Shown piece after piece: positions 40,185-52,607 of a stretch of DNA of 64,000 bases (the stretch's first letter is position 1; each line of letters opens with the position of its first letter). This DNA is from Lichtheimia corymbifera B2541 (Eukaryota > Mucoromycota > Mucoromycetes > Mucorales > Lichtheimiaceae), in NCBI GenBank assembly GCA_000697475.1, contig JNEU01001031.1, forward strand, positions 241,215 through 305,214, in the 5' to 3' direction. The translations under genes were made by a program, and so were the position numbers. The notes beneath the pieces are model-generated. The model searched no databases. It was not told the DNA's origin and worked only from the letters and a program-made list of their open reading frames with translations.

Positions 40185-41621
40185 ATGGCGTTTCCAGGCA
40201 CCACCATCGCCTCCACAGCAGATATACACAAGACCAACCTTGGCTCTTTTTTCGACATTCGACGACATGGCATTGTGCGGGAAAGTCCTTCCATTCGATT
40301 GCAAAAGGCAGCAAAAGGTTTCTTTCAACAAGGCATCGTTAGCCATTTATGCATCGCTCACTCTCTCCTCTTGCCTAGATGGCAACATTGCTGCCGTAAA
40401 ACGACTATTGAAGAAGGTGCCGAATATACAGAACCCGGATCCTGAGACTGGATAGTACGTGATACATAATATACGGATGGTGTTATTCAGCGAGACGTTG
40501 TTACTAAGCATGTTCAATAGCACGACTCTCATGTATGCAGCACGATACGGGCATGTGGATTTGGTCGATTTACTATTAGAGATGGGACATGAGGAAGAAG
40601 TGATATCTGTGGTATGTATCAAAGAGATGATATTGGGGGGGGGTTGACAAATAAGCTTTAGCTAACATGAAGTAGGATCACGATGGTATCACAGTGTTGA
40701 TGATTGCAGCCATGTACAATCACGTAGAGGTAAATCGGCAGGGAAACGACCCATAATACTGAGACTGATACCTATTTAGATATTTTACAGCTATGTTTCT
40801 CGATATCCTGAATGCATTCATGCGATCAGCAAAAATGGGTGGACCGCACTACTTTATGCAGCCAAAAATGGTAATGCAGCACTTGTCAGCGTAAGTTCAG
40901 TCTTGAATCAACAAAGAACCACCACCATATACTTACATCCATTGTATCCATAGTATTTACTTTCAATTTCAGCGGATATTGACCATGTTGACAATGAAGG
41001 AAACTCGGCGTTACATCATGCGTCGGCGTGGGGTCATAGCACTGTGATGGAATTACTGGTGGTAGGTTTGGATGAAATCACCCACCCTCTTTACTATCAC
41101 TAACACCTCTTATTGCTAGTCTGAAGGATGCAATGTGGATCTTGAAAACAACCAACAATTTACCGCTGCAGACTATGCGTATTCCTTTGCAGTACAAGAT
41201 CATCTTAAAGGTATATAGTACATGAGCCATGATTCTCTTTCGTTGCTAACTTCCAATTATGCATGTAGACGTTGCCAACATGGCCTTCACCGATCAATCG
41301 TCGCTTTCCCTCTCTTCCTCGTACAAATCATCCATCATGAATACACGACCTTATCCTCCGCCCACTGTTGCATCGACCCTTTTGTCCCATTCAACGCTTA
41401 ATGGTTCAGTAGCCATCTCGCGGGGTCCTTCTTATGCTGGATACGAATCACCTACACCACGTGCATCCACTTCATCGTCATCCGTAGTACCACCACCTCC
41501 ACCATCATCATCATCTGCAGCAGTCAATAGTATTCCCGTCAATGCATCCACGAGCCCTCATGGACTTCACTCTTATATCACAACTGCTGCTGCGAATAGC
41601 AGCTCCACATCCCATGTTTAA
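40185..41621 (+). CDS. AVO2-like ankyrin-repeat protein (TORC2-associated candidate)
   Basis: Eight exons: 40185-40317, 40379-40454, 40521-40611, 40676-40729, 40780-40890, 40954-41061, 41120-41210 and 41269-41621; 338 aa. Joining exons 1 and 2 yields PSIRLQKAAKDGNIAAVKRL, then LKKVPNIQNPDPETGYTTLM, closely like the N-terminus of fungal Avo2 proteins. Ankyrin repeats follow: YAARYGHVDLVDLLLEMGHE, DHDGITVLMIAAMYNHVEI, SKNGWTALLYAAKNGNAALV, DNEGNSALHHASAWGHSTVM and a capping repeat. The C-terminal 130 residues are Ser/Pro/Thr-rich with a polyproline run (VVPPPPPSSSSAA), a likely phosphorylated disordered tail. In yeast Avo2 is a non-essential TORC2 subunit; that role here is inference from repeat layout. 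The exons are small and scattered, so the gene is easy to miss. It is convergent with the G-beta gene, 130 bp apart. Confidence 0.83.
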
Positions 41622-41753
41622 AAATAGTGCTGGTCATTTCAAATAAACGCGCTTCATATTAGTGCTTATCCATTATAAAGTAGTTATCTATATCAAAAAC
41701 GATAGGTATAAAGCGTAGTATATATACAGAAAAGAAAAGGAAATTGTGTCTCG

Positions 41754-43007
41754 TCATGCCCACACCTAGTATGTCATGGATCAATATATGTTCAAAGTTG
41801 CGCTTGTATATTGTTACCTTTAGTAGATGATCCCAGCTGCCTGTACAAAGAGCCATGCCATCACTGGAGACCCCAAGACAAGAGACTCTGTTTTCATGCG
41901 CTGCAAGAACACCCACTCGTTCACCCTTGAGCGTATCCCAAACATTGCAATTGTAATCGTCGTAACCGCCAAAGAGTAAACGACCCGAAATTGAGAAATC
42001 GATGGATGTGATACCACAAAGGATTGATTCATGGGTATAAACAGCAAGCTCACAATCGGCACGAAGGTCAAACAAACGGCATGTTGAATCGTCAGAAGCG
42101 GTTGATACAGCTTGACCATTTGGAAAGAATTGAACCGCATTGATATCGGATTCATGACCACTGAATGACTGTACACACTTGTTTGCTCGTATATCCCATA
42201 CTTTGGCTGTTGCATCGCAAGCACCTGAGCAAAAGATGTTGGGATTAGGTGATATAGATAAACTATGGCACAAACCGTTCAGTCATATAAAAGTGAAAAA
42301 TCACCCTCCCCACCCTCCCTCCCTCCCACGTGAAGATGCATTGGTACCTCATCACATCACCGGTATGATCTGCGAACTCTGCAATCCTTTGACCTGCATC
42401 AATATCCCACAAGAGACACGTCGTATCGCCACTCGATGTAAGAATTTGTTGATCATTTCGGAATCGACAACAGCTAAGATAACCCGAGTGGGCAACAAGT
42501 TCACGAGCAGGTCGTGTTGGGCCATCACGTGTTTGCAAGTTGTAAATGGAGCACATGTTGTCAAGACCACCTGAAGCTACGTAGCGACCCGAGGGGGAAT
42601 AGGCACATGTCATCACCCATGAAGATCTCAGTGGTATTGCATACAGCTTGTGTGTTGTATACGCGTCCCAAACAAGTAACTTGCCATCCTGTGAAGCTGA
42701 TACAAGATGTCGCTTATCAGCTGCCCACGACATGGCATAAATCTTTGCAAGATGACCCTTGAGCGTTCTTCGCACCTTCATCGTTAACCTTGGCAACGCT
42801 TCAACTTGCTGAGCTTTCTGAGGCACTTTTTCTCATCACCGTTAGCTTTTGTTATAGAATAAAGATGGATAGTTCTCTCTCTTTCTCTAGCTTACATGTG
42901 GTGTCGGCCAGCGACTCCTTTTTCCGCTTGATCTTTTCTTTAAGCTTCTCGGCTTCTCTTTTAGCAGCAAGTGTTCGCTGTGCAATGTCATCGTCGTTGG
43001 AGCTCAT
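41754..43007 (-). CDS. heterotrimeric G-protein beta subunit
   Basis: Exons 42896-43007, 42348-42825, 41818-42262 and 41754-41765; 348 aa, the canonical G-beta length. An N-terminal coiled-coil helix ([20 protein letters not shown]) for gamma binding precedes seven WD40 blades: [120 protein letters not shown] and [20 protein letters not shown]. The final KVWA comes from a 12-nt terminal exon (nine coding bases plus stop). It replaces the usual KIWN ending of the last blade. It transmits receptor signals with G-alpha and G-gamma, such as pheromone or nutrient signalling. Secure. Confidence 0.95.
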
Positions 43008-43207
43008 GATCTCTACGTAATGAGCATGAATCGAGTCCAAGGGAATAGAAACGAAAAAAAACACCCGTGTTCCAAAACCACCCGCATGATATTTCCTTCT
43101 TTTGCAGACTGAATCAAGATTATTCTATAAGTTGCGCAAATACAAGTCTTATTCTATGTACAATGAATACTTTTTTCTAAAATATACATGGCTGTTTGGT
43201 GATGATG

Positions 43208-45021
43208 CTATTCGTTATCGCTCAAGGTTAAATCCACCATGACGACAGGTCTGTTGTTGCTATTATGGGCAGGGATAGTAGAGGTAGTGGTAGTTGTTGC
43301 AGTAGTAGCCGCTGTAGTTGTAGTAGTTGTACCCGTAGGTAAGGATTGTTCCGTAGAATCACCACCCGATGATGATAAAACTGGTGCTGATGATGATGTT
43401 TGTTCCTGTTCATCTTCGTATGCCTCGCCATCTGACTCCTCCTCCTTCACTGTAAATTCATGCTGTAATTCACCACTTGGATTGATACGAACGCTTTGGA
43501 TGCTATCAGAAGAATTGACCAAAAGATCCTTAAAGAAACCATCCACAATCAAATCTTGATATGGTATTGGGCAATTACAAACGGGGCATTTCCAAGTGGG
43601 CGTCTGCTCGTTCATTCTCATGTATGCAACACCATCAAAGCACTGTGCATGACGACAATTCCTTGAACGACATGGCAAAGTAATACGTGAACATGAGAGC
43701 TATATACAGAGGATGTCAGACAATGCTTGAATAAAATCCAGTCCTTAGATTACTTACAGGGCATTTGAGTGAAAGAGTCTCGAATTGGAGTTGGATATCG
43801 GCATTGGCTTGTTGTTCTCGAACTATCAGTGTTGTGTTAGCGAGATTGATATCCCCCGCCCATAGAGACCATTCACTTACAACTTGTCAGGATGTCATCT
43901 TTGGATACTGATTGTTGGTCGATCATTTGCTGAATCAACTCTTCCACAGGATGCACTTTTACAAGCTCGACCGTTGCCACATATTGCTAATAGCCACCCC
44001 CATTAGCATATCCATATCTCATATGGCATCATTTTGAATGCTTACCTTTTCCGTCTTTGCATATATCAATTGAACCTGGTTTGATCCCGGTTGGTTGCAC
44101 CATCGCGTAATGTTTGCTGCATGCACTGTCCCCGGTGTATTCTTGATACCACGTAGTTGCTATTCACATGCTACATTAATATGTGACATACTTCCTCCGC
44201 TCATTAGACTTACATTTGCTGCAATATGTCCAGTGCTACCGTTTATATGCAATTCCGAGACTTGAGGGAATTCTAGTGCTGACGGAGCTGTGGCCATTGC
44301 TGCCGCACAAAAGACCCGTATTTCATAATCACTTGGTTGGGCATTGTTCAAAGTGAAAGCCAGCGTCCTCACTGAGCATGTGTGTGAAACTGATAACAAG
44401 CGGTCAATATATACCACAAAGTACCTGACGACACAATCCACCTCGCTTACCAATAGGGCAAATAACTGGTCCAGCCAATCGTTGAACAGGTGAATAAAAT
44501 GGACTTGATTTGAAACTTGGATTAGTGATCATTGACGTTGTCGCAGCAGCAGTAGTAGTAGCAGGAGCAGCAGTGGTAGGAACGCTTGAATGTGCTTCAG
44601 GGATGGCTGATATGGTAGCAGCATAGGGTCGTTGGTATCCTGCCAGGACATTACTGTTTTCATCAAGGAATAAACGATGACTAGATCGACGTATGAGAGA
44701 AATCGTTCATATATAGCCCACCATCACCACCACAAAGAAGCTTACCCATATGGCAAATGATCATTGATTACATCAACAACAGCTTGGCGGTTTATCTGAG
44801 CCAGCAAAAAAGCAGTAATATTATCGCACATGTCGGCCTTGCGAGTAGCAGAACGGATGCCATTGCCAAATTGTAACTTGAGATCACGGATCAGGCTCTT
44901 GAGTTCAACAACCTTTAGCAGCATAAGCTCACGGAATACGCCGGGCTGCAGATGTGTGTGTTAATAAAAGTGCATTGTGTCAGAACGACTCGTAAATTAC
45001 CACTCGTGGGGTATCATTCAT
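43208..45021 (-). CDS. PIAS/SIZ-type E3 SUMO ligase
   Basis: Exons 45001-45021, 44746-44945, 44451-44680, 44214-44389, 44046-44159, 43881-43986, 43758-43822 and 43208-43699; 467 aa. An N-terminal SAP-like helix pair (KVVELKSLIRDLKLQFGNG) is followed by a PINIT-type domain (TLAFTLNNAQPSDYEIRVFC ... ITRWCNQPGSNQVQLIYAKT). The SP-RING comes next: LSLKCPLSCSRITLPCRSRN, then CRHAQCFDGVAYM and WKCPVCNCPIPYQDLIVDGF, with the Cys/His ligands of the single-zinc RING intact. The extreme C-terminus carries a SUMO-interacting motif, VVMVDLTLSDNE, hydrophobic core plus acidic flank, after a Thr-rich linker. It promotes SUMO transfer from Ubc9 to nuclear substrates. The first coding exon is only 21 nt. Length is shorter than yeast Siz1 (about 900 aa) and closer to animal PIAS proteins. 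Confidence 0.93.
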
Positions 45022-45346
45022 GACGGATTACACTCGTGAAAGAGCTTAAAGAGAGAAGTGGCAGGGTATGAACAAAGAGACGAAGAGCAGCAGCATATAG
45101 CTTCCTCCCAAAACTTGAATTTCACCGTCCAGCATGATTGGTATCACAAACCTGCAACCTTCTTTTATAATGATATTTGCTCATGGTTCAGATTCTGCTA
45201 GTGCTTTCTAATAGCTTGTCCCAACACACTTTAAAGGGCATTTCCCGGATCAATAGTTCTTTGTTTCATGCTTTATTCTATTTCCACTTCTACATATCAC
45301 AATGACATTCTATATGGGTGTATTACTGTATGCATCAATGATTCAA
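45022..45346. other. intergenic between tandem minus-strand genes
   Basis: About 325 bp holding the MLP-like 3' UTR and the SUMO-ligase promoter. Nothing else seen. Confidence 0.5.
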
Positions 45347-48300
45347 TCATTTTTTATTTGGAGATTCTTCAGAAGATGGTTGTTCACCACCCTCAATCTG
45401 GTCATGAGTTCTTTTTACACCACTCTTCAATTCTTGGATCTCTTGCGTCAACTTTTCAATTCTCTTGCTGGAATATGACTCCTTTAGCTTGGTCCTCCTC
45501 TCTTCGAGTTCATGTTGCTTTTGTTTCTCTTCCATTTCCTTCTTGCACTTTTCAAGCTCTTGCTGTGCCTGCTCAGCTTCCTCCTTATGCTTGGTGATCT
45601 GTTGCTTAAGTTCCTCGATCTCCTTTTTGAGCTGCTCGATTTCCTGCTGTGCCGTCTTGAGCTCCTCAGCGTTCTTATTCTATAAACACGTTAGAAACTT
45701 GGAATTGGATTGACCCGTATTCGATGATTACATACCTTTTGACTGGCAATGTCTTTAGCTCGTTGGAAGAGAGTGCTGTACTTTTTCTAAAGGAAAGCGA
45801 ACATTAGCTGATGATGGGATAACCAATAGTGGATTGATTTACCTTCCATTCCTCGACAGCTTCTGCGTTCTTGTTGTCCTCTGACGCTTCTTGCGCCTTT
45901 TTCAACATCTCTTCAACCTCGCTCTTTTCTCGCGTAACCTTTGCCAGCGCATCTTCCATGGCCTTTTTCTCATCCGTCAGCTTTTGTATTTCAGCCGTTT
46001 GATCCTTCGAAGCTTCTGTTCCATCACTCTGAGCTGCTCCAACGGGATCTGATTCAGTTGCTGTCACATTAGAAGGCTCTGGTTTGGGCTCAGTCTCCAT
46101 GGGATCATCAGGTTTGTTTTCTTCATCAGCCTTAGTCTCCTCAGCTTTGGGCTCCTCAGGCTTAGGTGCTTCCTCAGGCTTAGATGCTTCCTCAGACTTA
46201 GATGCTTCCTCAGACTTGGGTGCTTCCTCAGACTTAGGTGCTTCCTCAGCTTTCGACTCTTCTGGCTTAGGTTGTTCAGTGGCAACTTGCTCTGGCTTGG
46301 TAGGCTCTTCCTTTGACTCTGTCGCATTGGCACCACTATTAGAGGATTCCACCTTGGACTTGGCAGCCTCGTTCTTGACAGCTTCCAGCTCTTGCTCCTT
46401 TGCAGCCAACTGCTTCTTGAGATTGCCAATAATGGTTTGGAAGCGAAGTGCCTAAATAAAGCTTTTGTTAACACATTTTCACTTATTATCACTGAATGGT
46501 GTTGACTTACAGTCTGCTTGATCTTTTGGTTTTCAGCTGTGAGCTTGGCTTGTTCCTCTCCTGTTTCTGATGCCTTCTTTGTAACCTCCTCCTCAAGCTT
46601 TTTCTTTTGCTCTTCCAGTTGGGCAATCTTCATATCCAAATCCGCCTTGAGTTGTCTCTTTTCCTCTTCCACTTGCGCAACCTTCTGATCCAATTCGCTC
46701 TTGAGCTTGCTCTTATCCGTATCCGCTTCCTTCTCCATCTGAGCAATCTTGGCTTCAAACTCTTTGATCTTCTTTTCAGCTTCTTCCTTTTCAGTCGCTA
46801 ATTGTTTGGCCTATAAAATTACTAATGTGAGCAATCATCCATTGTCCCTACAAGTGTGAACTTACATCAGCGGCAGATTTATCCTTTGCAGCCATATCCT
46901 TTTTGAGCGTCATGATAAGTTGCTGGAGTTTGGATATGCGAGTACGCTGCTGTGCATATTGTTCTTGATAAACGCCAAGTTCATTTTGCACCTTGTGTAG
47001 CTCTTCATTGTGTTGTGTCTTGACGTTCTCATTGTCTCCACGTAAACTCTCGAGCTGGCTTTTGGTGTTCGCAAGTTGTGTCTGGGTATATTGTAGATCA
47101 CCAAGAGCCTGCTGATACTGAATGGTCATGTTGTTCAGCTGACGTTCAGCACCTTCGTTCTTGAGACGCAACGACGTTAAAACAGATTGCAGCTCTTGCT
47201 CTGTAGATTGTTGTACAGCATCGGTGGTGCTTATTTTGTCCAAAAGTTGATTGTACTCGTTGCGCACTAGCTCAAGTCTAAAGAAAAAAGACCATCCAAT
47301 GTTCACTTTCATTGTCATAAAAATAGTACGGTGTTTATCACTTACTCTTCTTGGAGCTTTTTAGAGGATGCTTCCAAATGCTCTTTCTCCTTTGACCATG
47401 ATTCTTGTGCAAGTTTGAATTGGTTCTCGGCAATGGATAGCTTTTGTTGTTGTTCTTCCAATAAACGCTTGTTCTCATTCTCCTCTTGAGCCATCTTTTC
47501 TTTGTGTTGTGTCTCCTTTTCATGCTCCTCAGCTAACTCCTTGGCCCAATCTTCTTTGACCTTGATAGTCTCCCTCAGTTGCAACGCCTCATCTTCCATT
47601 TCTTTGATCTTGTACTGCAAACGTTCAAGCTCAGCTGACATGTTGCTCTTTTCTCCATTCCATGCAATCTCTGCTTTGGCCCTGTCTTCCTTGACTTGTC
47701 GCAATTCATCTTCTCTAGCGTCAAGTTCCTTGACACGGGTATTCTGCTCTTCCAATCGCTTCTCAAATGTCGATACGCGCTCCTCTGTCTTTTGGATGAA
47801 TAGCTCATGCTCCTCCTTTGCTTTGGTCATCGCGTCTTTGCTCTCTTGTAGCTGCTTTTCATAATCAGCCAAACGGCTCTTGAGATCAAGGATTTCCTTT
47901 TGCGCCTCATCCAAGTCCTTAAAGAGCTTCTCTCGTTGCGCTGTTGCTTCTTCATCACCACCTTCCTTGTCTTTGGCCGCTAACTGTGTCTCCAACAATG
48001 TCTTTTGTTCCACGGTCGTTGCTAGCGTTTGTTGCAATTGGGTCATCTCCTTTTGTACTTTCTCCAATGCGCTCTGTAACTCAACCATTTTGCCGTGTTC
48101 CTCCTCCTTTTGCTTCACTTGATTCTGTGCTGATTCGAGCTGGCTACGCAAGGTTGTCAACTCGTCCTCTTGCACCTTTGCATGTGCTTTGAGATTGTTG
48201 ATATAGGCATCGCATAGATTTGTATTCAATTCCTTATCAGCTGCACGATCCACAATCAGCTTGAGCAACTTGTCGTGGTGGAACTTGATTGAATTCTTGT

Positions 48301-50456
48301 CAGCAAGACACTGCTCATATTGCTTTTGCTTGTATCCAAGTTCAGACTTGATCGTCGATATCTCAACACGGAGTTTCTCAGTCGTTTGCTGCTGTGAGAA
48401 TAAATCATTGCTCGTCTTATTCAAGGATTGCTCGTATCGCTGCACAATCTGCTCAAGCTCGGCTTTGCGTTTATTGATCCGCTCCACCTCCGACATGTTG
48501 AAATCTTTGGATGACAAAAGGACATTGTAAAAGCCCTTGTAACGATCGCGATCCTCTTCAAGCTTGGTGAGTTCTTCCTTGGAGGCATCCGCTGCTGCTT
48601 GTGCACTCTTTAATTGTGATCGTAGCTCTTCCAATTCATTCTTGAGTCGTGTTATCTCTTCATTCGATTCATTGGAGGAAGATGGTGCTGCAACAAGGGT
48701 GATTGCGGCTGTGGTTGTTGAGGCTGCGTTGTTCTCATCTGCTGATGAAGATGAAGCTGAAGGCTTCTCAGTATCATTGGAGGAATCGATTTGAGCTGGT
48801 TCCTGGTTTGACTCTGGTTGCGATGGTGGTCGATTGGTATCTCGGAAAAGCATCTGATAAGCTTCCTTTTCTTTGGTAACCACCTTGAGCCTGTAAAAGC
48901 GTATAATGAATGTTTTGCTATAAAGGTTTGTTGCCACTACTTACTGTTCTTCAAGATGGATCACGTTTTCATTCAACTGCGTAAGAGCATCCCTCGCTTC
49001 CACCATGGACTTTGCATATGCTTTTTCTGTCTCAGCATTCTTTTCTCGGGTCTGAGTAAGCAAAATGGTCTTGTCATTCAAATCCTGTGACAACTGCTGC
49101 ACCTTGCGAGTGAGATCCTGGTTGCGTTGTAAGAGCTCAGTGACATTCTTGAATGAAGCTTCGTCTCCTTCTTGTGATGCATCGGTTTGAATCAGCTCGC
49201 TTAGTCGATTGTTGGCAATTGTGAGCGAAGTTTGCAGCTTTTGATTCTCATCCATCATATGATTCATCCGTTGTCGTGTATCATCCAACTATAATAAAAA
49301 TGTTGTCAGTTTCAGCTTGGAGTGGGCGATCCGATTGACTATGAGTATTACCTTGCGAATTTGTTCTTGGGCATTTTCATCAGATTTGGTAATTTGATCT
49401 CTCATCTCATGTTGCTCATCGCGTAATTGTTGATTGACAACCTTGAGCTTGTGATAAGCCAATTCATGATCATGGACGTCACGAGATAACTTCTCGACCA
49501 GGCGTTGTAAATCATCTCGTTGTTTGGTGATACTGTTGTTGGCATCTCGAAGTTCGATAGCATGTGCATAAAGTGCATCCTTGTCCTGAGGCAACTCTGC
49601 TATGTGTTTGCTGTTGATGGCGGAAAACTCGGCAGCACGTGCATTGGCTGTTTGTAGCTGTTGTTGACATTCTTCGAGTTGTTGTTTTAAAGAAACGTTT
49701 TCCTCCGTAATCCGTGATGCAGATTCCTTTGCTTCGGATGCTGTTTTTCTCGCATTTTCAAGGTGCTCTTCGTACTGCTTTTGTTGTCGTTCAAACAATG
49801 CGGCAGTGTCCTGCTGTGCTTTGATAGCTTCACGTCGATCCATCTCAAGTTGATCACATCGTAGCTGTAACGTCTTTGCTGATTCATTGGCTGCATGTGC
49901 GAGAGCCTTACTATCGGCGAGCTCTTTTTCAAGCGTGTGGTGAGCAGTCTGGAGTTGTTGTTCAGATCCCTTGTAAGCTGATTTGAGTTCGAGATATTCT
50001 TGTTGGAGTTGATACTAAAGCAACTATAAGTTTCCATTATTCATACAATAAGACGATGCGTTTTTCCTCACCTTGGATCGTTGTAATTCGAATTTTTGTT
50101 GCTCCAAAGTCAAAACCTGCTGTCGACAATTGCTCTCTCGTTCACGACAGGTGGAAACACGCGCCTCAAGCTCGCATATTTGCATCTATCAATTAAACTT
50201 TGTAAGCACAATGATCTAACAGATAAACTGTAGAGATAACTTACCTTGTACGTTTCTTCCGTGCTGCTTAGACGTTGGTTCTTGAGTGTCAACTCCAAGC
50301 AATCGTCGTTCAACTTGCGTAGATTTTGACGTAGCTCATCGACTTGGCCTATGGAATGCCGATGAGGATCAAGGGATATTGGAAATGAAGTCGAAATAGC
50401 ATACTGTCAGAGCTCAAGAGATCGAGTTTGAGCTGCGAAATCACAGCATCAGTCAT
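45347..50456 (-). CDS. MLP1/TPR-like nuclear-pore basket coiled-coil protein
   Basis: Eleven exons: 50405-50456, 50245-50348, 50072-50185, 49352-50014, 48945-49288, 47346-48890, 46866-47277, 46511-46810, 45843-46451, 45736-45786 and 45347-45679; 1508 aa. The protein is almost all heptad coiled coil from residue 20 to about 1250. The block LDDTRQRMNHMMDENQKLQT ... KVVTKEKEAYQMLFRDTN matches the MLP/TPR central signature (a break between coils with a K/R-E-R/K-x-x-Y-x-x-ML pattern). An acidic, Pro/Lys/Glu-rich region follows, with imperfect repeats of PKSEEA type (46140-46260), then more coil (KYSTLFQRAKDIASQKNKNA) and a short acidic C-terminus. That KYSTLF..AKD element also recurs in Mlp/Tpr C-terminal parts. 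Family members scaffold mRNA export, telomere and checkpoint factors at the nuclear basket. It is shorter than yeast Mlp1 (1875 aa). A generic coiled coil cannot be fully excluded. Confidence 0.82.
46140..46262 (-). repeat. imperfect tandem repeat encoding PKSEEA-type units
   Basis: Within the MLP-like gene, seven to eight imperfect 18-21-nt units encode alternating PKSEEA, SKSEEA, SKPEEA and PKPEEP. The result is a strongly acidic/lysine mixed-charge segment. Confidence 0.85.
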
Positions 50457-50719
50457 GTCGATACGTGTCAGTAGAGCGGGCAAGCGTAAGAGACAGAGAG
50501 AGAGAGAGGGAGAAGATAAAGAACGTGATTGCTCCGCCCAATCCCGATTTCCTTTATGTCGGTGTCTCAATGACCGACACTTCGCCTAGGCGAAAGCTAC
50601 ACGTCGTGCAGGAACATCCACTCACAACTTTTATGCATCTTATATTATACACAATACAATAAAACTAGTTGTATATGTAAAGCTCAATAATCATGATATA
50701 GTATACATGGTGGCGCTAA

Positions 50720-52607
50720 TCAATGTTCTTTATGCAAAAGTTGTGATACAGCATGTTGAACCTCTTCTAATCTATCACGTAAAGAGGGACGAGCCAGTCG
50801 CCGCTTCCACTCATTCCATTTAGTACCATCCGCAAAAGATGCGAGTAATTCTTCGGTCGTATTAGATTCATGACCACGAGGTGAGATGGTGCTGACTGAA
50901 AGATTATCATGGTAGCCATCATCGCCATCCTCATGTTTCACGTTGTCCTTGTTATCCGGAGTAATACTTTTGGCGAAATGACATAGACGTTCAATAGCAG
51001 CAACAGAGGAACGCGTGGGAAGAATGATTTGGAACACATGCGGCTGATCCACAAACATTTCGAGTTTCACTGATGTTGGTGCAAATGACGAATCATCATC
51101 ATCTCCATTAAAATGGCTACTTGCTTGTAAGGCTGAATACACCGCTTCGTCATGGAGTCTCTCAGAGGTGCCGGTTTGAATAAGTAAAGGTGGTAGACCA
51201 CGCAAATGATGAGGGTCGAATACTGGGCTCACCCATGGATGTTTCAGTACCTCGTTGCCAGCATAAAATTGGATGCGTTCAAGGTCTTTGTCTCGTGTAT
51301 CTTTGTTGTCATGTTGATTGTTCTCCAAATTTGAACGTGTTTTTTCATTTTGTGGCAGCAATGTATAATCCAATGCCTCCGAATGTGCGTGCTTGAAACC
51401 AATGGGTGGAAGAAAGTCGGTTTGAAGATTATGGATAATGGATGGGAAAGAATGCGTCAAATCAACCCTATGCAAGGTTGGTCCATGTGAGCAAAAATAG
51501 TCGAAAAGGAGGAAATAACATGTTGCCATATTTAACTTACCATGGGGATAATGTCATGGCACCTGCAGGGACAGGGAGTCCTGCATCCCGAATAGCCAAA
51601 AGTAGCGCAAAAGTTAGTCCACCACCTGCTGAATCGCCTGCAATCACGATATCTTTTGGATCGACAGGTTCGGCACCAGAATCTGAAGGTGGGTCAATCA
51701 AATACAAGTAGGCTGCAAGTACGTCCTCAACAGCTGCTGGGAATGGATGTTGGGGTGCAAGGCGGTAATTAAAGGCAAACACACTGGCGTCGGACAACTA
51801 TTATATATATACACACACATCAATGCATGTTAATTTACCAACATAGTTTATACAGCATACCTTGGCAAGCTTGGATGATAGCTGACGATAAATCTTGTAC
51901 GAACCAAGATAATAGGCACCACCGTGGATGTAAAAGATGGTTCTCTTGGGTCGTTGTTGTTGTTGTTGTTGCTTGCTATTCTTTTTGGCGTAGAGCCATT
52001 CACCTCTCAACTCGAATGAGCGTGTATAATCGGATCTCCAGTCCCAACCAATGTTAAGTTCATCCTCAGGCGTAAGCAATGCACCAAGATGTTTGCCTGC
52101 TTGAATTCGAAAATCTTGTGGTACGTAGACTTTTTCCCGAGTCATGTCAGATGGCACTGGGAGCCCCTTACTTGTTGTCAAGGCTTGCAAGTCCTCCACC
52201 GTCTTATTGCTCGAACGGCGTAAGAAATCAGTGATAATGGCAATGGTGATATCAAAAGTCAATGACCAGGAAGGTGCAGGAGGTCCTAAAGAATTGTTGA
52301 CATTAGAGCAATGGTGATAAAAGAGCATGTTTTCGTGTTACCTACCCTTTGCATAGTGCCGGTAGATAGTAGAAGTGATAAGAGGCATAGGAGGGACAAG
52401 ATGACCCCATAACCGTGGTGGAATACCAGTTGTAGGTTCCTTTCTCTTCTTTTTGACGGGATCGGCAATTTGACTTTTCCTGAGTGAGATACGGTTACGC
52501 TCTCCAGTAGTCGTAGAAGTAGTATCTTTGGCACTCGTCTTGTAACCAAACTTGGAACGTGCAAGGGCAGACTTGTTGAAACGTTTTATTCTTATGGGAG
52601 ATACCAT
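50720..52607 (-). CDS. HSL-family alpha/beta hydrolase (esterase/lipase)
   Basis: Exons 52346-52607, 51861-52285, 51541-51797 and 50720-51467; 563 aa. The hormone-sensitive-lipase signature is present: oxyanion-hole [40 protein letters not shown], nucleophile Ser in [18 protein letters not shown], acid Asp in [17 protein letters not shown] and His in FVDQPHVFQ. The first 90 residues are basic ([20 protein letters not shown]) and the next segment hydrophobic (IAIITDFL); no clear signal peptide. A polyQ run (51954-51973) sits just before the catalytic core. Insertions between the nucleophile and acid residues, and the acidic C-terminal extension, make it longer than bacterial HSL esterases. Substrate unknown; steryl or acyl ester hydrolysis is plausible. 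It is divergent from PYM, sharing a 480-bp promoter region. Confidence 0.9.
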
